DNA of 61,522 bases from an uncultured Lentisphaerota bacterium. GTDB taxonomy: Bacteria; Verrucomicrobiota; Kiritimatiellia; CAIQIC01. The notes beneath the pieces are model-generated. The model did not search any database. It was not told where the DNA came from and saw only the letters and a list, made by a program, of their open reading frames with translations. The stretch covers positions 1-61,522 of the forward strand of contig CAIWHP010000197.1 in assembly GCA_903912445.1 (NCBI GenBank), given 5' to 3'. Positions 18,732 to 27,427 of the stretch are shown piece by piece (position 1 is the first letter of the stretch; the number at the start of each line of letters is the position of its first letter). A program made the position numbers and the translations under genes.

Positions 18732-20300
18732 TTAGGCGGTTTCAAGGCTTACCACATAGGTTTTAACGGTGCGATAGCGTGATTCCGCCTCACTGTATTT
18801 TTCCACCTCGCGCCGCTCGATCTTGTAGCCGTCAACCCTCGCGACGGCATCATTGCCGAGGGCCCTTTTCATCAGTACTCCAATCTGCTTACGGCGAGAT
18901 TCATCGTCATCTTGATGCTTGCCGGGCAGGTCAATTTCGTGCTCGGCGCAGATCTCGGCGATTGCTGATGCGCTCAACTCTTGGCCCATGCGTTGCTCAT
19001 CGCCAACAGCCAGCGCAACAAAACGCAGCCACGTTAGAGCCGGATTGCTGACTCGCTCCTGTGCCTCGGCATGCCCATCCAGCAGGGGTGCTTCCCTTAG
19101 AATGTTCTGCACGATCCAGTCCAAAGCGCCAGCCCATAGGCGGAAATCGTGGCGCGTTTCATTCGTGCGCGGACATCCGGCAACGCCCCATGCACGGATC
19201 ACTGCGAACACCGCACCTAGAAAATACGGCTGCAGTGCGTGAACATGTGCGAGCAAGTCGCCCTCGGGGAAAGCACGGAAGGCAAAACCTGGTCGCTTGC
19301 GGATGCGGATGATGCTGGAACGGTTCGACAAGTCGCGCGTAGTTTCGACGCCATTGGAGGTCAAGAAGAAGTGAAAATGCCGTGCGTCAATTTGTACCTC
19401 GCCCTTGTAGGGAACTCGCACGCCGACCATGCCGCCTGCCGTCATGGTCATTTCGATGAATTGGGAGTCGAATTTGCCCCGCACGTTATCGATCTGGATA
19501 AACGGACTGCCTGACAACATCGCTTGGCTCACGGATTCATCCGTGCCGCCAACGCCGCCATCTTTGATGGCAATCCGGCGCGGCTCTTCGGCATAGAGTG
19601 CGAAGATGATCTTCTGCCGATAGGTCTTGCCGCTCTGCGATTGGTCGGCCTCAGCCACATCAGCAGGCACGGAGTCGGCGATCCACCGCCCAGAGCATAG
19701 TCCCGGAGTGATGATGCTCGCCAAAGCGCGGCTACGGTCTCCCGGCGTCTTAAAATCAAAGTCATCTACCAGCAACCGAAGAGCGGTCACAGCCTCATCA
19801 ATTGGAAGGTCGGGAGGCATCGTTCCGCCAGTCACAAGCAATCCGCCGTTTTCGGGATGGTAGCCCTTGCCGAATACCTGGGGCGTGCCATTCACGTTCG
19901 CCAATACCGGGCTTGCGACAATCCCGCGCACCGGAGGAAGAAGCTCGATTTTCTCGCATGCGAGCAAAGCGGTAGCGGTTTGTTCCGGACAGAGCGTCGG
20001 CACAAGTTTTCTTCCCCCAGCTTCATCAACGCGCCAAACCATGAGCTTTCCGAATTTCTCCAGCAGTGAACGGAAAGCCTCAGGCTTCACTACGTCGAGC
20101 GTCAGCTTGCCTTGTTCAAGCTCGACAAGGCGCATAGCGACACCGCCCCGCCGGAAAATTTCGTGGAACGGGGCAATCTGTGAAAACACCTGTTCCGCGG
20201 AAACGGTGATCGTTACGCCACAATTGCTCGGCAAGATGAGTATTTCCGAAGCTCCTGTCGCCTCGGCCGTGCTGGTGACCGCATCGATAGCCGCGTTCAT
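18732..20300 (-). CDS. D5/DUF927-like replication ATPase (putative helicase) of the integrated element
   Basis: 522 residues. The central P-loop QSGKT (in ADQSQSGKTYRQ, near residue 240) is followed by a Walker B-like PFIQIDNVRG and a sensor/arginine-finger stretch TSNGVETTRDLSNRSS. These are arranged as in the ATPases that follow primases in phages, satellites and plasmids. It would unwind DNA during replication of the excised element (inference). Its ATG overlaps the primase stop (ATGA), as expected for a primase-helicase pair. It is the last gene of the string that begins with the integrase. The exact family is uncertain because the N-terminal third is not recognised. Confidence 0.65.
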   Translation of the reverse strand: MNAAIDAVTSTAEATGASEILILPSNCGVTITVSAEQVFSQIAPFHEIFRRGGVAMRLVELEQGKLTLDVVKPEAFRSLLEKFGKLMVWRVDEAGGRKLVPTLCPEQTATALLACEKIELLPPVRGIVASPVLANVNGTPQVFGKGYHPENGGLLVTGGTMPPDLPIDEAVTALRLLVDDFDFKTPGDRSRALASIITPGLCSGRWIADSVPADVAEADQSQSGKTYRQKIIFALYAEEPRRIAIKDGGVGGTDESVSQAMLSGSPFIQIDNVRGKFDSQFIEMTMTAGGMVGVRVPYKGEVQIDARHFHFFLTSNGVETTRDLSNRSSIIRIRKRPGFAFRAFPEGDLLAHVHALQPYFLGAVFAVIRAWGVAGCPRTNETRHDFRLWAGALDWIVQNILREAPLLDGHAEAQERVSNPALTWLRFVALAVGDEQRMGQELSASAIAEICAEHEIDLPGKHQDDDESRRKQIGVLMKRALGNDAVARVDGYKIERREVEKYSEAESRYRTVKTYVVSLETA

Positions 20301-21283
20301 GGTTTCACCTCATTCCCGGCGTTCGGGTTGAGGTACAAGACGCGTTGCCAGCGCGATTTCTCAATGCGAAAATGTCCCGGCATCCTCGACAATCTCGCCT
20401 CGTTTTTGCACGCGCGATCAACGCCTAGCGGAACGAGCATCCGCGCGAAGAGTTCGCCCTCGACTTGGGTTGTCCAGTCGGCAGCATCCGCCGCATTTAC
20501 CACAAGCCATGCATGGATGGATTTTCCACCCGAATCGATCAGCGCGGCAATGGGCCACTTGAACGTCAGTGCGCCCGCCCAAAACTGGCACTGCGCCTCA
20601 CGTGGCCAAGCAGTGACTGGCTGCCTTGGATCGCACAAAGGCTCCGGGGTTTGATCGAATTCCAGAACGGCGAAACGAAAACACGCGACACAACTATCAG
20701 CCCGGAAACTCAACTTGCCGTCCTTTGTTTCGCCGGAGTTGCCGGTGAGCGGATTGGGAATGACATGCTCTGGCACGGGTGCGCCAGCTTCAAAGCGCTT
20801 ACACCAGTCTGCCGCCGAACGGATGTGCACCGCTCCTGCATCATGCCGCGCTCCGATGAAGAGCCGGTCTTCCGCCAGATAGAGCAATTTCAGCAGTCGA
20901 ACTGCGTCTTGGTCTGGCGGCCAGTCCAGGCGGATGGGGGAACATTCCCACAAATCCGCTTCATCTGCATCGTCGCCCGCGGCCAGCACGCCGCGCAGCA
21001 ACCGCTCGGCACAGAACGCGGGATGCGGATGCGATTCGCTTGACGTGAGCAAGGCGCCGCGTTTGAAATCTCTGAAAGCCTTGCTCACCGCGTCGCGAAT
21101 TTCGCGGTCGCTGACGTGCCGCTTGCCGTGAATGTGCACTCGCAGATCACGGGATATTTGCTCAGGCGATAGCCCAGCCAGCGCGCCCAGATTGGCAACC
21201 GATAGCAACGCGACATGGCAACCGCCACCGCCGCTCTCCGGCATCTCCCGCAAGGCGGCGTCATAACGGTCTGGCGAGATCAT
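20297..21283 (-). CDS. Archaeo-eukaryotic-type primase of the integrated element
   Basis: 328 residues. AEP-type catalytic motifs are visible: acidic motif FAVLEFD, and SGGKSIHAWLVV for the later RNA/nucleotide-binding motif. Before them is a helical region (LSPEQISRDLRVHIHGKRHVSD), and a short conserved tail (RMPGHFRIEKSRWQRVLYLNPNA) follows. Such primases make primers for plasmid, phage or satellite DNA replication. The ATG at 21283 overlaps the stop of the small zinc protein (ATGA), and the stop overlaps the start of the ATPase gene, so the proteins are made together. Confidence 0.75.
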   Translation of the reverse strand: MISPDRYDAALREMPESGGGGCHVALLSVANLGALAGLSPEQISRDLRVHIHGKRHVSDREIRDAVSKAFRDFKRGALLTSSESHPHPAFCAERLLRGVLAAGDDADEADLWECSPIRLDWPPDQDAVRLLKLLYLAEDRLFIGARHDAGAVHIRSAADWCKRFEAGAPVPEHVIPNPLTGNSGETKDGKLSFRADSCVACFRFAVLEFDQTPEPLCDPRQPVTAWPREAQCQFWAGALTFKWPIAALIDSGGKSIHAWLVVNAADAADWTTQVEGELFARMLVPLGVDRACKNEARLSRMPGHFRIEKSRWQRVLYLNPNAGNEVKP

Positions 21284-21540
21284 GCGGCACCTCCGCTTTG
21301 ATAAGGTCGGAAATTAAACAACGGGCAGATCGGGGCTGTGCATCCGTTGATGGCAGCTTTATCCATTCCACAGCACTCAAGACAAAACGCCCTGATGCAT
21401 TGCCTCGGTGACGCGGTGGCTGCGTATACGCGCTTGAACAGTCCCACCTTGTCCGGCGCATCTTCTTGCACTTGCCGGAGTCGTGCGGTGCGCTTGTTAA
21501 CGATAACCGCGGTTTGGCAGGATTGGGGTTGGTGATTCAT
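21280..21540 (-). CDS. Small cysteine-rich (zinc-finger-like) element protein
   Basis: 86 residues. The C-terminal half has IRAFCLECCGMDKAAINGC then CPLFNFRPYQ, the C-x2-C ... C-x-C arrangement often seen in small phage and island proteins of the KAIRxxCxxC type. Its function is not established; DNA binding is likely but inferred. Start and stop overlap the neighbouring genes by four bases on both sides. Confidence 0.65.
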   Translation of the reverse strand: MNHQPQSCQTAVIVNKRTARLRQVQEDAPDKVGLFKRVYAATASPRQCIRAFCLECCGMDKAAINGCTAPICPLFNFRPYQSGGAA

Positions 21541-21857
21541 GAGCCCTCCTTCTCCTGCTCCGCCGTATTATTGCCGCCACCAGCAGCAAGCTTGTCAAGG
21601 TCGGCGGTCGAAAACCGCATCCTTACCCCGGTCAATCCACTGACCGGCTTGACGAGGCCCTTCGTCAGCCACGAATAGAAGCAAGAACGTGACACGCCCA
21701 CCCTACGCGCCGCTGGCGATGCCGTCAGCAACAGCGGTCCGCGACCCTCGCCGCGCCCTGCGCACAACGCCGCCTCGATCATCTCCGCCTGCTTCGGCTT
21801 CGACGCAATCAGGATTGCCCGCATCCCGTCGGCCACATCTACCGTTTTCGACTTCAT
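21537..21857 (-). CDS. AlpA/excisionase-like helix-turn-helix protein
   Basis: About 106 residues from ATG 21857 (MKSKTVDVADGM), which has GGGAAGA upstream; an in-frame GTG at 21902 would add 15 residues. Residues about 50-95 form a winged MerR-like HTH (ASPAARRVGVSRSCFYSWL) followed by FSTADLDKLAA, as in AlpA and excisionase proteins. Such proteins control integrase expression or help excision. Its place between the integrase and replication genes fits. A 133-base gap separates it from the coiled-coil gene, so it may have its own promoter. Confidence 0.65.
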   Translation of the reverse strand: MKSKTVDVADGMRAILIASKPKQAEMIEAALCAGRGEGRGPLLLTASPAARRVGVSRSCFYSWLTKGLVKPVSGLTGVRMRFSTADLDKLAAGGGNNTAEQEKEGS

Positions 21858-21990
21858 TTTGTCTTCCCGAGCTTGTTTCGGCGGGATGCCACCCACAAAC
21901 ACAAAGGGCGTCGCGGCAGTTTGCCTTGACGCCTCGTGATTCTGGGCACGCTTTCACCGCTGTCGACCAATAGCAGCGGGGAAGAAAAAT

Positions 21991-23160
21991 TTATTCTTTC
22001 CCGGTTGCGTCGGTAATCATATCTCCGAGTACACGGCGAACATCGCGTTTTATGTCGGAACGTTCCGGCGGGTTCTGTTTCTTCTTCACCGGTCCATATA
22101 CGCGCTCGATCAACTGAGGGCCATAGGGTCCATCGAGCAGGCGCATCGTCCTGTCCAGAAAATTGGGTAACGTTGCCACCGTGAGCCGTGGTGGACGGCA
22201 AGGGGTTCCGTCACGCTTTGTCCAACCCACAAGCTGCAACTTTCCATGGGCAAGCGTGGCTGCCGTGTTATCCTCATCCGTGGCGCGATGCGTGTGCCGT
22301 CTTCCGTCCAAGTCATGTTCCACGATTTTCTCGATCACGATTTTGCGGAAAACTTCGACGCCAAACCCAAAATATAGCTGACACAGTAATTCAAAAAGTT
22401 TTGAGCGCGACTTGCTGCCCACTGCGCGATATGGAAACGCGCCGCCCAATTCAATGCGCTGCAACCTTTGCGTGATTTCGCTTTCCAGCACGGCGGCCTT
22501 TCCCGATAGCTTCACCAGTTCCGGCCAGAGTGTCAGACGTCGTGCGACTGGGCGCACCGTGCCCGGCTCACTGTCTGCCAGAGCCCGCGCCATGTTTGTT
22601 AGCCGGATTGCGGTATCAAGCGCTACCCTCACCAGTGCCTGTCGCACCGTGGCGTCCCCTTGCTTTGTAATGGATAATAGGCGGGTACAGACCCGGAGCC
22701 CCGCCTCGTTTAGCATCAGCGCATCCCTCTCGGCGCATTCGGATTCACGGCGTTGTGTGACGGCGAGTAAAGCTGTTTCCATCTTTGCGCGCGACTTGTG
22801 CTCCGCCTTCTCAATATCGGCGTTCCCCATGTGCTCCGCGTGCATGGCTTGTTCCTCATTGCGACGCCCTACTGCCGCTTCCCGGTCCTGCGCCTCACGA
22901 AGCGCCCGTTGAGCTTGCCATATAGCTACCCGCGAATGTTTGAGCGCCTCCTTGGCGCGCTCGAATTCCATTCGTTGTGCTTCCAATTGCCCCGCGGAAG
23001 CTTTTTCGGTTTGCAACTGCGTGAAGCGTTGCTCCTGCAACTCAACGTGGCGGGCGCGGGAAGCACCGACCGCCTTTGCGTCATCGATCATTACAGAAAG
23101 GCGGCGCTGCTCGGCCAAGTCCGTAACTTTTGCCTGGAGTTTTCGTTTTGATTTCGTCAT
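21991..23160 (-). CDS. Coiled-coil protein of unknown function
   Basis: 389 residues, not recognised. Residues 1-150 are rich in charged and alanine residues with long heptad-like stretches (LEAQRMEFERAKEAL, ALREAQDREAAVGRR), a predicted coiled coil. The C-terminal half is globular (LFELLCQLYFGFGVEVFRK, FLDRTMRLLDGPYGPQLIERVYG). The start overlaps the integrase stop by four bases (ATGA), so it is cotranscribed with the integrase and may assist integration, partition or regulation (inference). Confidence 0.6.
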   Translation of the reverse strand: MTKSKRKLQAKVTDLAEQRRLSVMIDDAKAVGASRARHVELQEQRFTQLQTEKASAGQLEAQRMEFERAKEALKHSRVAIWQAQRALREAQDREAAVGRRNEEQAMHAEHMGNADIEKAEHKSRAKMETALLAVTQRRESECAERDALMLNEAGLRVCTRLLSITKQGDATVRQALVRVALDTAIRLTNMARALADSEPGTVRPVARRLTLWPELVKLSGKAAVLESEITQRLQRIELGGAFPYRAVGSKSRSKLFELLCQLYFGFGVEVFRKIVIEKIVEHDLDGRRHTHRATDEDNTAATLAHGKLQLVGWTKRDGTPCRPPRLTVATLPNFLDRTMRLLDGPYGPQLIERVYGPVKKKQNPPERSDIKRDVRRVLGDMITDATGKE

Positions 23161-24377
23161 GTACGCCTGCCTTCCTTGAAATAGTCCGGCAGCATTTTGA
23201 CCGCGGCGGCTTTCGATTCCTCCCCAGCGTGACTGTATAACGCCGACATGATTGGCGAACCGTGGCCCAGCATGTCCACCAGGGCGACTTGCGGCGCACC
23301 CGCCCGCGCCATGAGTGAGGCGAAGCTATGCCGCAAAGAGTGATAGCCGGCACGCGCAACCTTCCGTTGTCGTCGCACACCTTCCGGCGCATCCTCGGTG
23401 GTGGTGATCTTCAAGGTTCCGAGGTAGGCGCCGAATTCGAGCGCGGGTGAGCTGCGGTGACGCTGGTAGCTTGCAGCGAACCCCGGCAGGACAAATTCAG
23501 CCGCGTTGTGCTCGCGGCGTCCGTGCGCCTCCATCAGCAACGCCCGTAGGGCGGGATGCAGCGGGATCGTCAGTGTCTTGCCTATGCGCCGCGTCTTGCG
23601 TGGCACGATGTGCAACGCGCCTCCATCAAGGTCCACCTCGCCCCAGCGTATTAAGCATGTATCGCCCAGCCGCAATCCGCTGAAAAGACCGATGCCGACC
23701 AGCAGGCGCATCTCCCCTTTGGCGTTGTGACAGATCTTTGCCAGTTCGTCGCTGGTGAAGGCCCTGCGTGATTCTGGCCTGGCCTCCTTGCGTACGATTT
23801 TTTCAAATGGATTAGCGGCTATGCCTGCCTCGTCCGCCAGCAACGTGAACAGCCGTCGTAAGAATTGCAGGTGCCTGTTGAACGTCGAGGCGGAAATCCC
23901 TTTGAGGCCATCGCCCCAGAGTTCGCCCATGTAGGACGTCGCCATGGAGGTCGTGATTTCGTGCACAAACTCTACCTTGTGCTTGGCGAGCCAGTCCATG
24001 AACGCGTCCCAGTGGCACTGATAATTCCCACGCGTACCTTCGGATTCCTCGCGCTTCTTGTGCGGGCTACGGCAGTAAGCGGTCCAGGCATCGGCCAATG
24101 GCATTTTTACATCCCGGCCCGCGCTCGTCATCAAGCGGGCAACCTCACGCCGCTTCTCTGCCGCATCTCGTTCCGGCAACCCCGCCAGCGCCAACAGCAG
24201 GGAGTTCACCGCTTCGTCCACGGTCACCTTGCCGTCTACCTCACGGAGTTTATTCTCCAGCCAGTCGCGAGCCTTTTTTTTGTCCGTGTGGCCGGTTGAC
24301 CACGAGTGATCCGTGCCTCCGCGCACCACCCGCGCGATCCAGTACGGCGACCCTTTCTTGCGTTTCAACGTTGCCAT
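23157..24377 (-). CDS. Tyrosine recombinase (integrase) of the tRNA-Tyr island
   Basis: 406 residues from ATG 24377 (MATLKRKKGSPYW), preceded by GGAGGG; an upstream in-frame extension is not needed. It has an N-terminal SAM-like core-binding region (about 100-190) and a catalytic domain with the first arginine in GLFSGLRLGDTCLIRW, then HSLRHSF (H-x2-R), MLGHGS and the tyrosine in SALYSHAG, so all catalytic residues are present. It inserts and excises DNA at an attachment site. It lies about 220 bases from the 3' end of tRNA-Tyr, the usual position of an integrase next to its target. The stop overlaps the next gene. Confidence 0.88.
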   Translation of the reverse strand: MATLKRKKGSPYWIARVVRGGTDHSWSTGHTDKKKARDWLENKLREVDGKVTVDEAVNSLLLALAGLPERDAAEKRREVARLMTSAGRDVKMPLADAWTAYCRSPHKKREESEGTRGNYQCHWDAFMDWLAKHKVEFVHEITTSMATSYMGELWGDGLKGISASTFNRHLQFLRRLFTLLADEAGIAANPFEKIVRKEARPESRRAFTSDELAKICHNAKGEMRLLVGIGLFSGLRLGDTCLIRWGEVDLDGGALHIVPRKTRRIGKTLTIPLHPALRALLMEAHGRREHNAAEFVLPGFAASYQRHRSSPALEFGAYLGTLKITTTEDAPEGVRRQRKVARAGYHSLRHSFASLMARAGAPQVALVDMLGHGSPIMSALYSHAGEESKAAAVKMLPDYFKEGRRT

Positions 24378-24390
24378 GACTCCCTCCAAG

Positions 24391-24597
24391 CTTACCCATG
24401 TTTTACCCACGTGGGCTGCGGGCACCATCTTTCCGTCCCGCCAGTCCTGTTCTGCTTCGTCCGTCAGTGCCTTTTACTGCACCAAACCGGCGAAATCAAG
24501 CCTGACATGGGTAAATACCGGGGTAAAAAAGAGCTAAAACAATGAACTTGACTCAATGAAGCGCGCGAAGAAACTTGCGTAAAACATTGGCGGGTAA
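24391..24597. repeat. GGGTAAA-type repeats between integrase and tRNA-Tyr (candidate integrase/excisionase sites)
   Basis: Three related sites lie between the integrase start and the tRNA 3' end. They are GGGTAAAACATGGGTAA on the minus strand at 24391-24410, ATGGGTAAATACCGGGGTAA on the plus strand at about 24507-24526, and GCGTAAAACATTGGCGGGTA at about 24577-24596, abutting the encoded CCA. Spacing and position suit arm-type recombinase or Xis binding; this is inference. Confidence 0.4.
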
Positions 24598-24602
24598 TCT
24601 GG

Positions 24603-24685
24603 TGGCGGGGGATGGAGTCGAACCATCGAATCCTTTCGGAGTCAGATTTACAGTCTGATGCGTTTGACCACTTCGCTACCCCGCC
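24603..24685 (-). tRNA. tRNA-Tyr: tRNA-Tyr (anticodon GTA)
   Basis: An 83-base cloverleaf on the minus strand. Acceptor arm GGCGGGG pairs with CCCCGCC, followed by A and an encoded CCA (24603-24600). The anticodon loop CTGTAAA carries GTA at 24651-24649. It has a long variable arm, as bacterial tRNA-Tyr has, and the TTCGA T-loop. Its 3' end faces the integrase, making it the probable attachment site of the island to its left. Confidence 0.95.
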
Positions 24686-24959
24686 AGAAAGGGCGCGGGT
24701 TTTTAGCATAGCCCCCCGCGCTTGGCAAGATTCCCCTGCCGCGTTTTTCGGGCCGCTGCCCGCAGAACTCTCCCGAGTACAACCGTCACCTCTGGAGTGC
24801 GGTGATGAACCTGCGGCGACGCTGCTTCGCCGCATCGCCACAGCTCCCCGAGCGGGTCAATTGCTGGGGCCTGCCGCTGAGAAACCGGAGGCGACCAACA
24901 TCAAATAAAAGGACAGGCCCACCGATGAACCCCGCACATCGCAAGTCTAACGGTCTTCC

Positions 24960-25295
24960 TTAGCCCCACTTGCCTTTGCCCATGTGCGACTGCTGCTCGG
25001 TCATGGCCAGCTTCATCATCTGCCACGCCAGCGCGCGGGACTTTGTGAAAACATCCACACAGCCGGGGTCGAGCTCGTCTTTGATCCCCGCATTGCAGGC
25101 CGCTTCGACTTGACGCGCCAGATCTATGACGTGCGAGTGCAGGGTGTTCGTGTGGCGTGAACGCTCAACCAGTTTGGCGGACGCTTCGTCGAGTTGCACA
25201 AAATGTTCTTTGGCCGCCCCGCATTTAGGACATTTAGCCAACGCTTCCTCACCATCATGAATATATCCGCAGACCGCGCATTTCCATTTTTTCAT
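24960..25295 (-). CDS. Rubredoxin-like zinc/iron-ribbon protein (paralog of 31095-31430)
   Basis: 111 residues. The N-terminus is a rubredoxin-type metal site, CAVCGYIHDGEE then CPKCGAAKEHF, as in the C-terminal domain of rubrerythrin. The rest is a helical domain (VERSRHTNTLHSHVIDLARQ ... MMKLAMTEQQSHMGKGKWG) with several histidines. A closely similar protein lies at 31095-31430. It may carry electrons or sense redox state; this is inference. ATG 25295 has GGGAGA upstream. It follows the DUF1365-cyclopropane synthase fusion gene on the opposite side of a short gap and could mark the chromosomal side of the tRNA junction. Confidence 0.75.
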   Translation of the reverse strand: MKKWKCAVCGYIHDGEEALAKCPKCGAAKEHFVQLDEASAKLVERSRHTNTLHSHVIDLARQVEAACNAGIKDELDPGCVDVFTKSRALAWQMMKLAMTEQQSHMGKGKWG

Positions 25296-25462
25296 CGCTG
25301 TCTCCCGTGTTTCACTTATGACACCACAAACTTGCCAAGCCTTGCCCGGCCCGAAGAGGGCACATTACCGAACGTCTGTGGCAAAGGCTACACTGCCGAA
25401 TATAAACTCAAAGAATTTATCCGGTGACGAGCTTTCAGCCGGGAAATCAATCCCCCATGGTT

Positions 25463-27427
25463 TCAGCTGGAACGCCTGAAAACAAGGTGAACGTCATCGA
25501 TGTAACCAGCCGCAAAGCCTGCCTCGCAGTAACTAAAATAATAAAGCCACTTACGCTGCTGCGCATCGTCGAAGCCCAGCGCCAGCAGGCGGTCGTGCGC
25601 AGCGACGAACCGCGCACGCCAGGCTTTTAGCGTCGGCGCGTAGTGTGCGCCGATGCTGACTTTTTCTTCCAGCGTGAAGGCGGCGGCCCGGGCCGCGGCG
25701 GTGAGGGACTGCAGGCACGGGAGCAGGCCGCCGGGGAAGATGTGTTTTTGAATCCAGTCGGGGTTTTGCCGGTAGGCCTCATAGCGTTCGTCCGGGATCG
25801 TGATGACTTGGACCACGAGACTCCCGCCCGGCTTGAGCGCCCGCGCACACGCGGCAAAATACTCGCCGTAGTATTCATGGCCGACCGCCTCCAGCATTTC
25901 GATGGAAACGATTTTATCGTACTGGCCCTGCACGTTGCGATAATCGCACCGCTCGATGCGAATCCGATCCGCGAGTCCCGCCGCCTGCACGCGCCGCTGC
26001 GCCAGCTCCAGTTGTTGCTGCGAAAGTGTGATGCCGGTTACCCGGCACCCCGTCTGCCGCACCGCCTCCACAGCGAAGCCGCCCCAGCCGCAGCCAATCT
26101 CCAGCACGTCATCCCCCGGGTGGAGCTGTGCCCGTTCCAACACGGCCTGGATCTTATTCCGCTGCGCCTGCGCCAGGCTTTCATCCGGCGACCGGAAGAT
26201 GGCGCAGGAATAGAGCATGGTTTCGGGGTCGAGGAACTCGGCAAAAAATTCGTTTCCCAGGTCGTAGTGCGCCTCAATATTGCGACGGCTGCCGCGGAGA
26301 CTGTTGCGGTTCCAGGCGTGGCGCCAGCGCTCCCATAGGCGGGCCACGCCGCCGCGGGCCAGCGCATGGGCGGCGAGTGCCGGGGCGTTGTCGATCAGCA
26401 GGCGCAGCAGTTCCGTCAGGTCCGCGCAATCCCAGTCACCGGCCACGAAGGACTCGCCAAGCCCCACGTCGCCACCGGTCGCCACGCATCGGAAAAAAGC
26501 ATGGTTGCGGACACAGAGGGTCTGTGCGCGCCCGGTACCGGGCCGGCCGAAGCAGCGCGTGCTCCCATCCGGGAGACGCAACGTCAACGCACCGATCTGG
26601 ATCCCCTCCAGGAACGCCAGCACACCCTTCATGCAAAATCGTTCCACCAGCGCCGGGGGAGATACACCGATGGTCATTGGACTTGAGGGATTTGGCTTGC
26701 GATGCACCGGCAGTTTCCGGCCAAAGTAAAGTCGCGCTGCTTCCGCGGTAATCCGAGGGAAGGTCAGCGCGGCTGCCAGCGGGAAACGCCACACGGTTCG
26801 CCGCAGGCTCTGCGAGGTGAGCGGCACAGCCGCGCCGCTGAACCAGGCCGCCAGCACTTTGCGCCCCTCGCGGAACAGCGTGACCCCTAGCTGCAGGTGT
26901 TCGGCCGGGCGGCTGAACGAAAGCTCGTAATACCCGCCCATATCGTTGAAGGGCGATACGTGGAACTGCTTGTCCTGGCGGTACACCACCGGCCACTCGC
27001 CAGGCGGGGTCACGGGCTTGTCGAGCACGTAGACGTGACGCTCTCCAAAGGTGTTGTTCACCTCCGCCACGGCGCAGCGGAGCGTCCCATCGTCCCGCAT
27101 GCAGTAATAGAAATTGACCGGGTTGAAAGCATAGCCGAGCAGCCGCGCCATGGTGACGCATTCGATCCGGGCGATGCCATCGGCGCAGCCCCGCTCCCGC
27201 AGCAACGGCATCAGCCGCCCGCACAGGTCACCCTCTCCCCGGAGATAGTCCTGATCACGCACAGAAACCAGGCGGAAGCGGTTGTAGCCAAAGCCCCGCA
27301 CCCCGCGGTCCAAGGCCGGTAGCTCGGCAAGATCCAGCGCGTAGAGATAGTGCGGATAGGTGAAACGGTGCGGCACCGGGTCCAAACGCTCATGCATCAC
27401 GTGGCCGACGTACATCCGTGAATTCAC
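25463..27427 (-). CDS. DUF1365 - cyclopropane-fatty-acid-synthase-like methyltransferase fusion
   Basis: 654 residues joining two proteins that are usually encoded separately. About 1-240 is DUF1365 (YVGHVMHERLDPVPHRF, YAFNPVNFYYC, NNTFGERHVYVL). About 260-654 is a CFA-type methyltransferase (IEAHYDLGNEFFAEFLDP, SAM motif VLEIGCGWGGFAVEA near 440, YFSYCEAGFAAGYIDDVHLV). CFA-type enzymes transfer a methyl group from SAM to double bonds of membrane phospholipid chains. The start is GTG 27427, overlapping the stop of the FAD oxidoreductase gene, as seen in furan/cyclopropane lipid clusters where these three activities travel together. Confidence 0.85.
   Translation of the reverse strand: MNSRMYVGHVMHERLDPVPHRFTYPHYLYALDLAELPALDRGVRGFGYNRFRLVSVRDQDYLRGEGDLCGRLMPLLRERGCADGIARIECVTMARLLGYAFNPVNFYYCMRDDGTLRCAVAEVNNTFGERHVYVLDKPVTPPGEWPVVYRQDKQFHVSPFNDMGGYYELSFSRPAEHLQLGVTLFREGRKVLAAWFSGAAVPLTSQSLRRTVWRFPLAAALTFPRITAEAARLYFGRKLPVHRKPNPSSPMTIGVSPPALVERFCMKGVLAFLEGIQIGALTLRLPDGSTRCFGRPGTGRAQTLCVRNHAFFRCVATGGDVGLGESFVAGDWDCADLTELLRLLIDNAPALAAHALARGGVARLWERWRHAWNRNSLRGSRRNIEAHYDLGNEFFAEFLDPETMLYSCAIFRSPDESLAQAQRNKIQAVLERAQLHPGDDVLEIGCGWGGFAVEAVRQTGCRVTGITLSQQQLELAQRRVQAAGLADRIRIERCDYRNVQGQYDKIVSIEMLEAVGHEYYGEYFAACARALKPGGSLVVQVITIPDERYEAYRQNPDWIQKHIFPGGLLPCLQSLTAAARAAAFTLEEKVSIGAHYAPTLKAWRARFVAAHDRLLALGFDDAQQRKWLYYFSYCEAGFAAGYIDDVHLVFRRSS

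Noticed and set aside
1-24600. Second copy of the tRNA-Tyr 3' end (att site)
   Set aside because: Looked for the GGGGATGGAGTCGAACC word leftwards and did not find it; the other island end is presumed outside the window.
24612-24908. 98-codon plus-strand frame across tRNA-Tyr
   Set aside because: Overlaps the tRNA gene and low-complexity spacer; the 24686-24959 spacer holds no supported gene.
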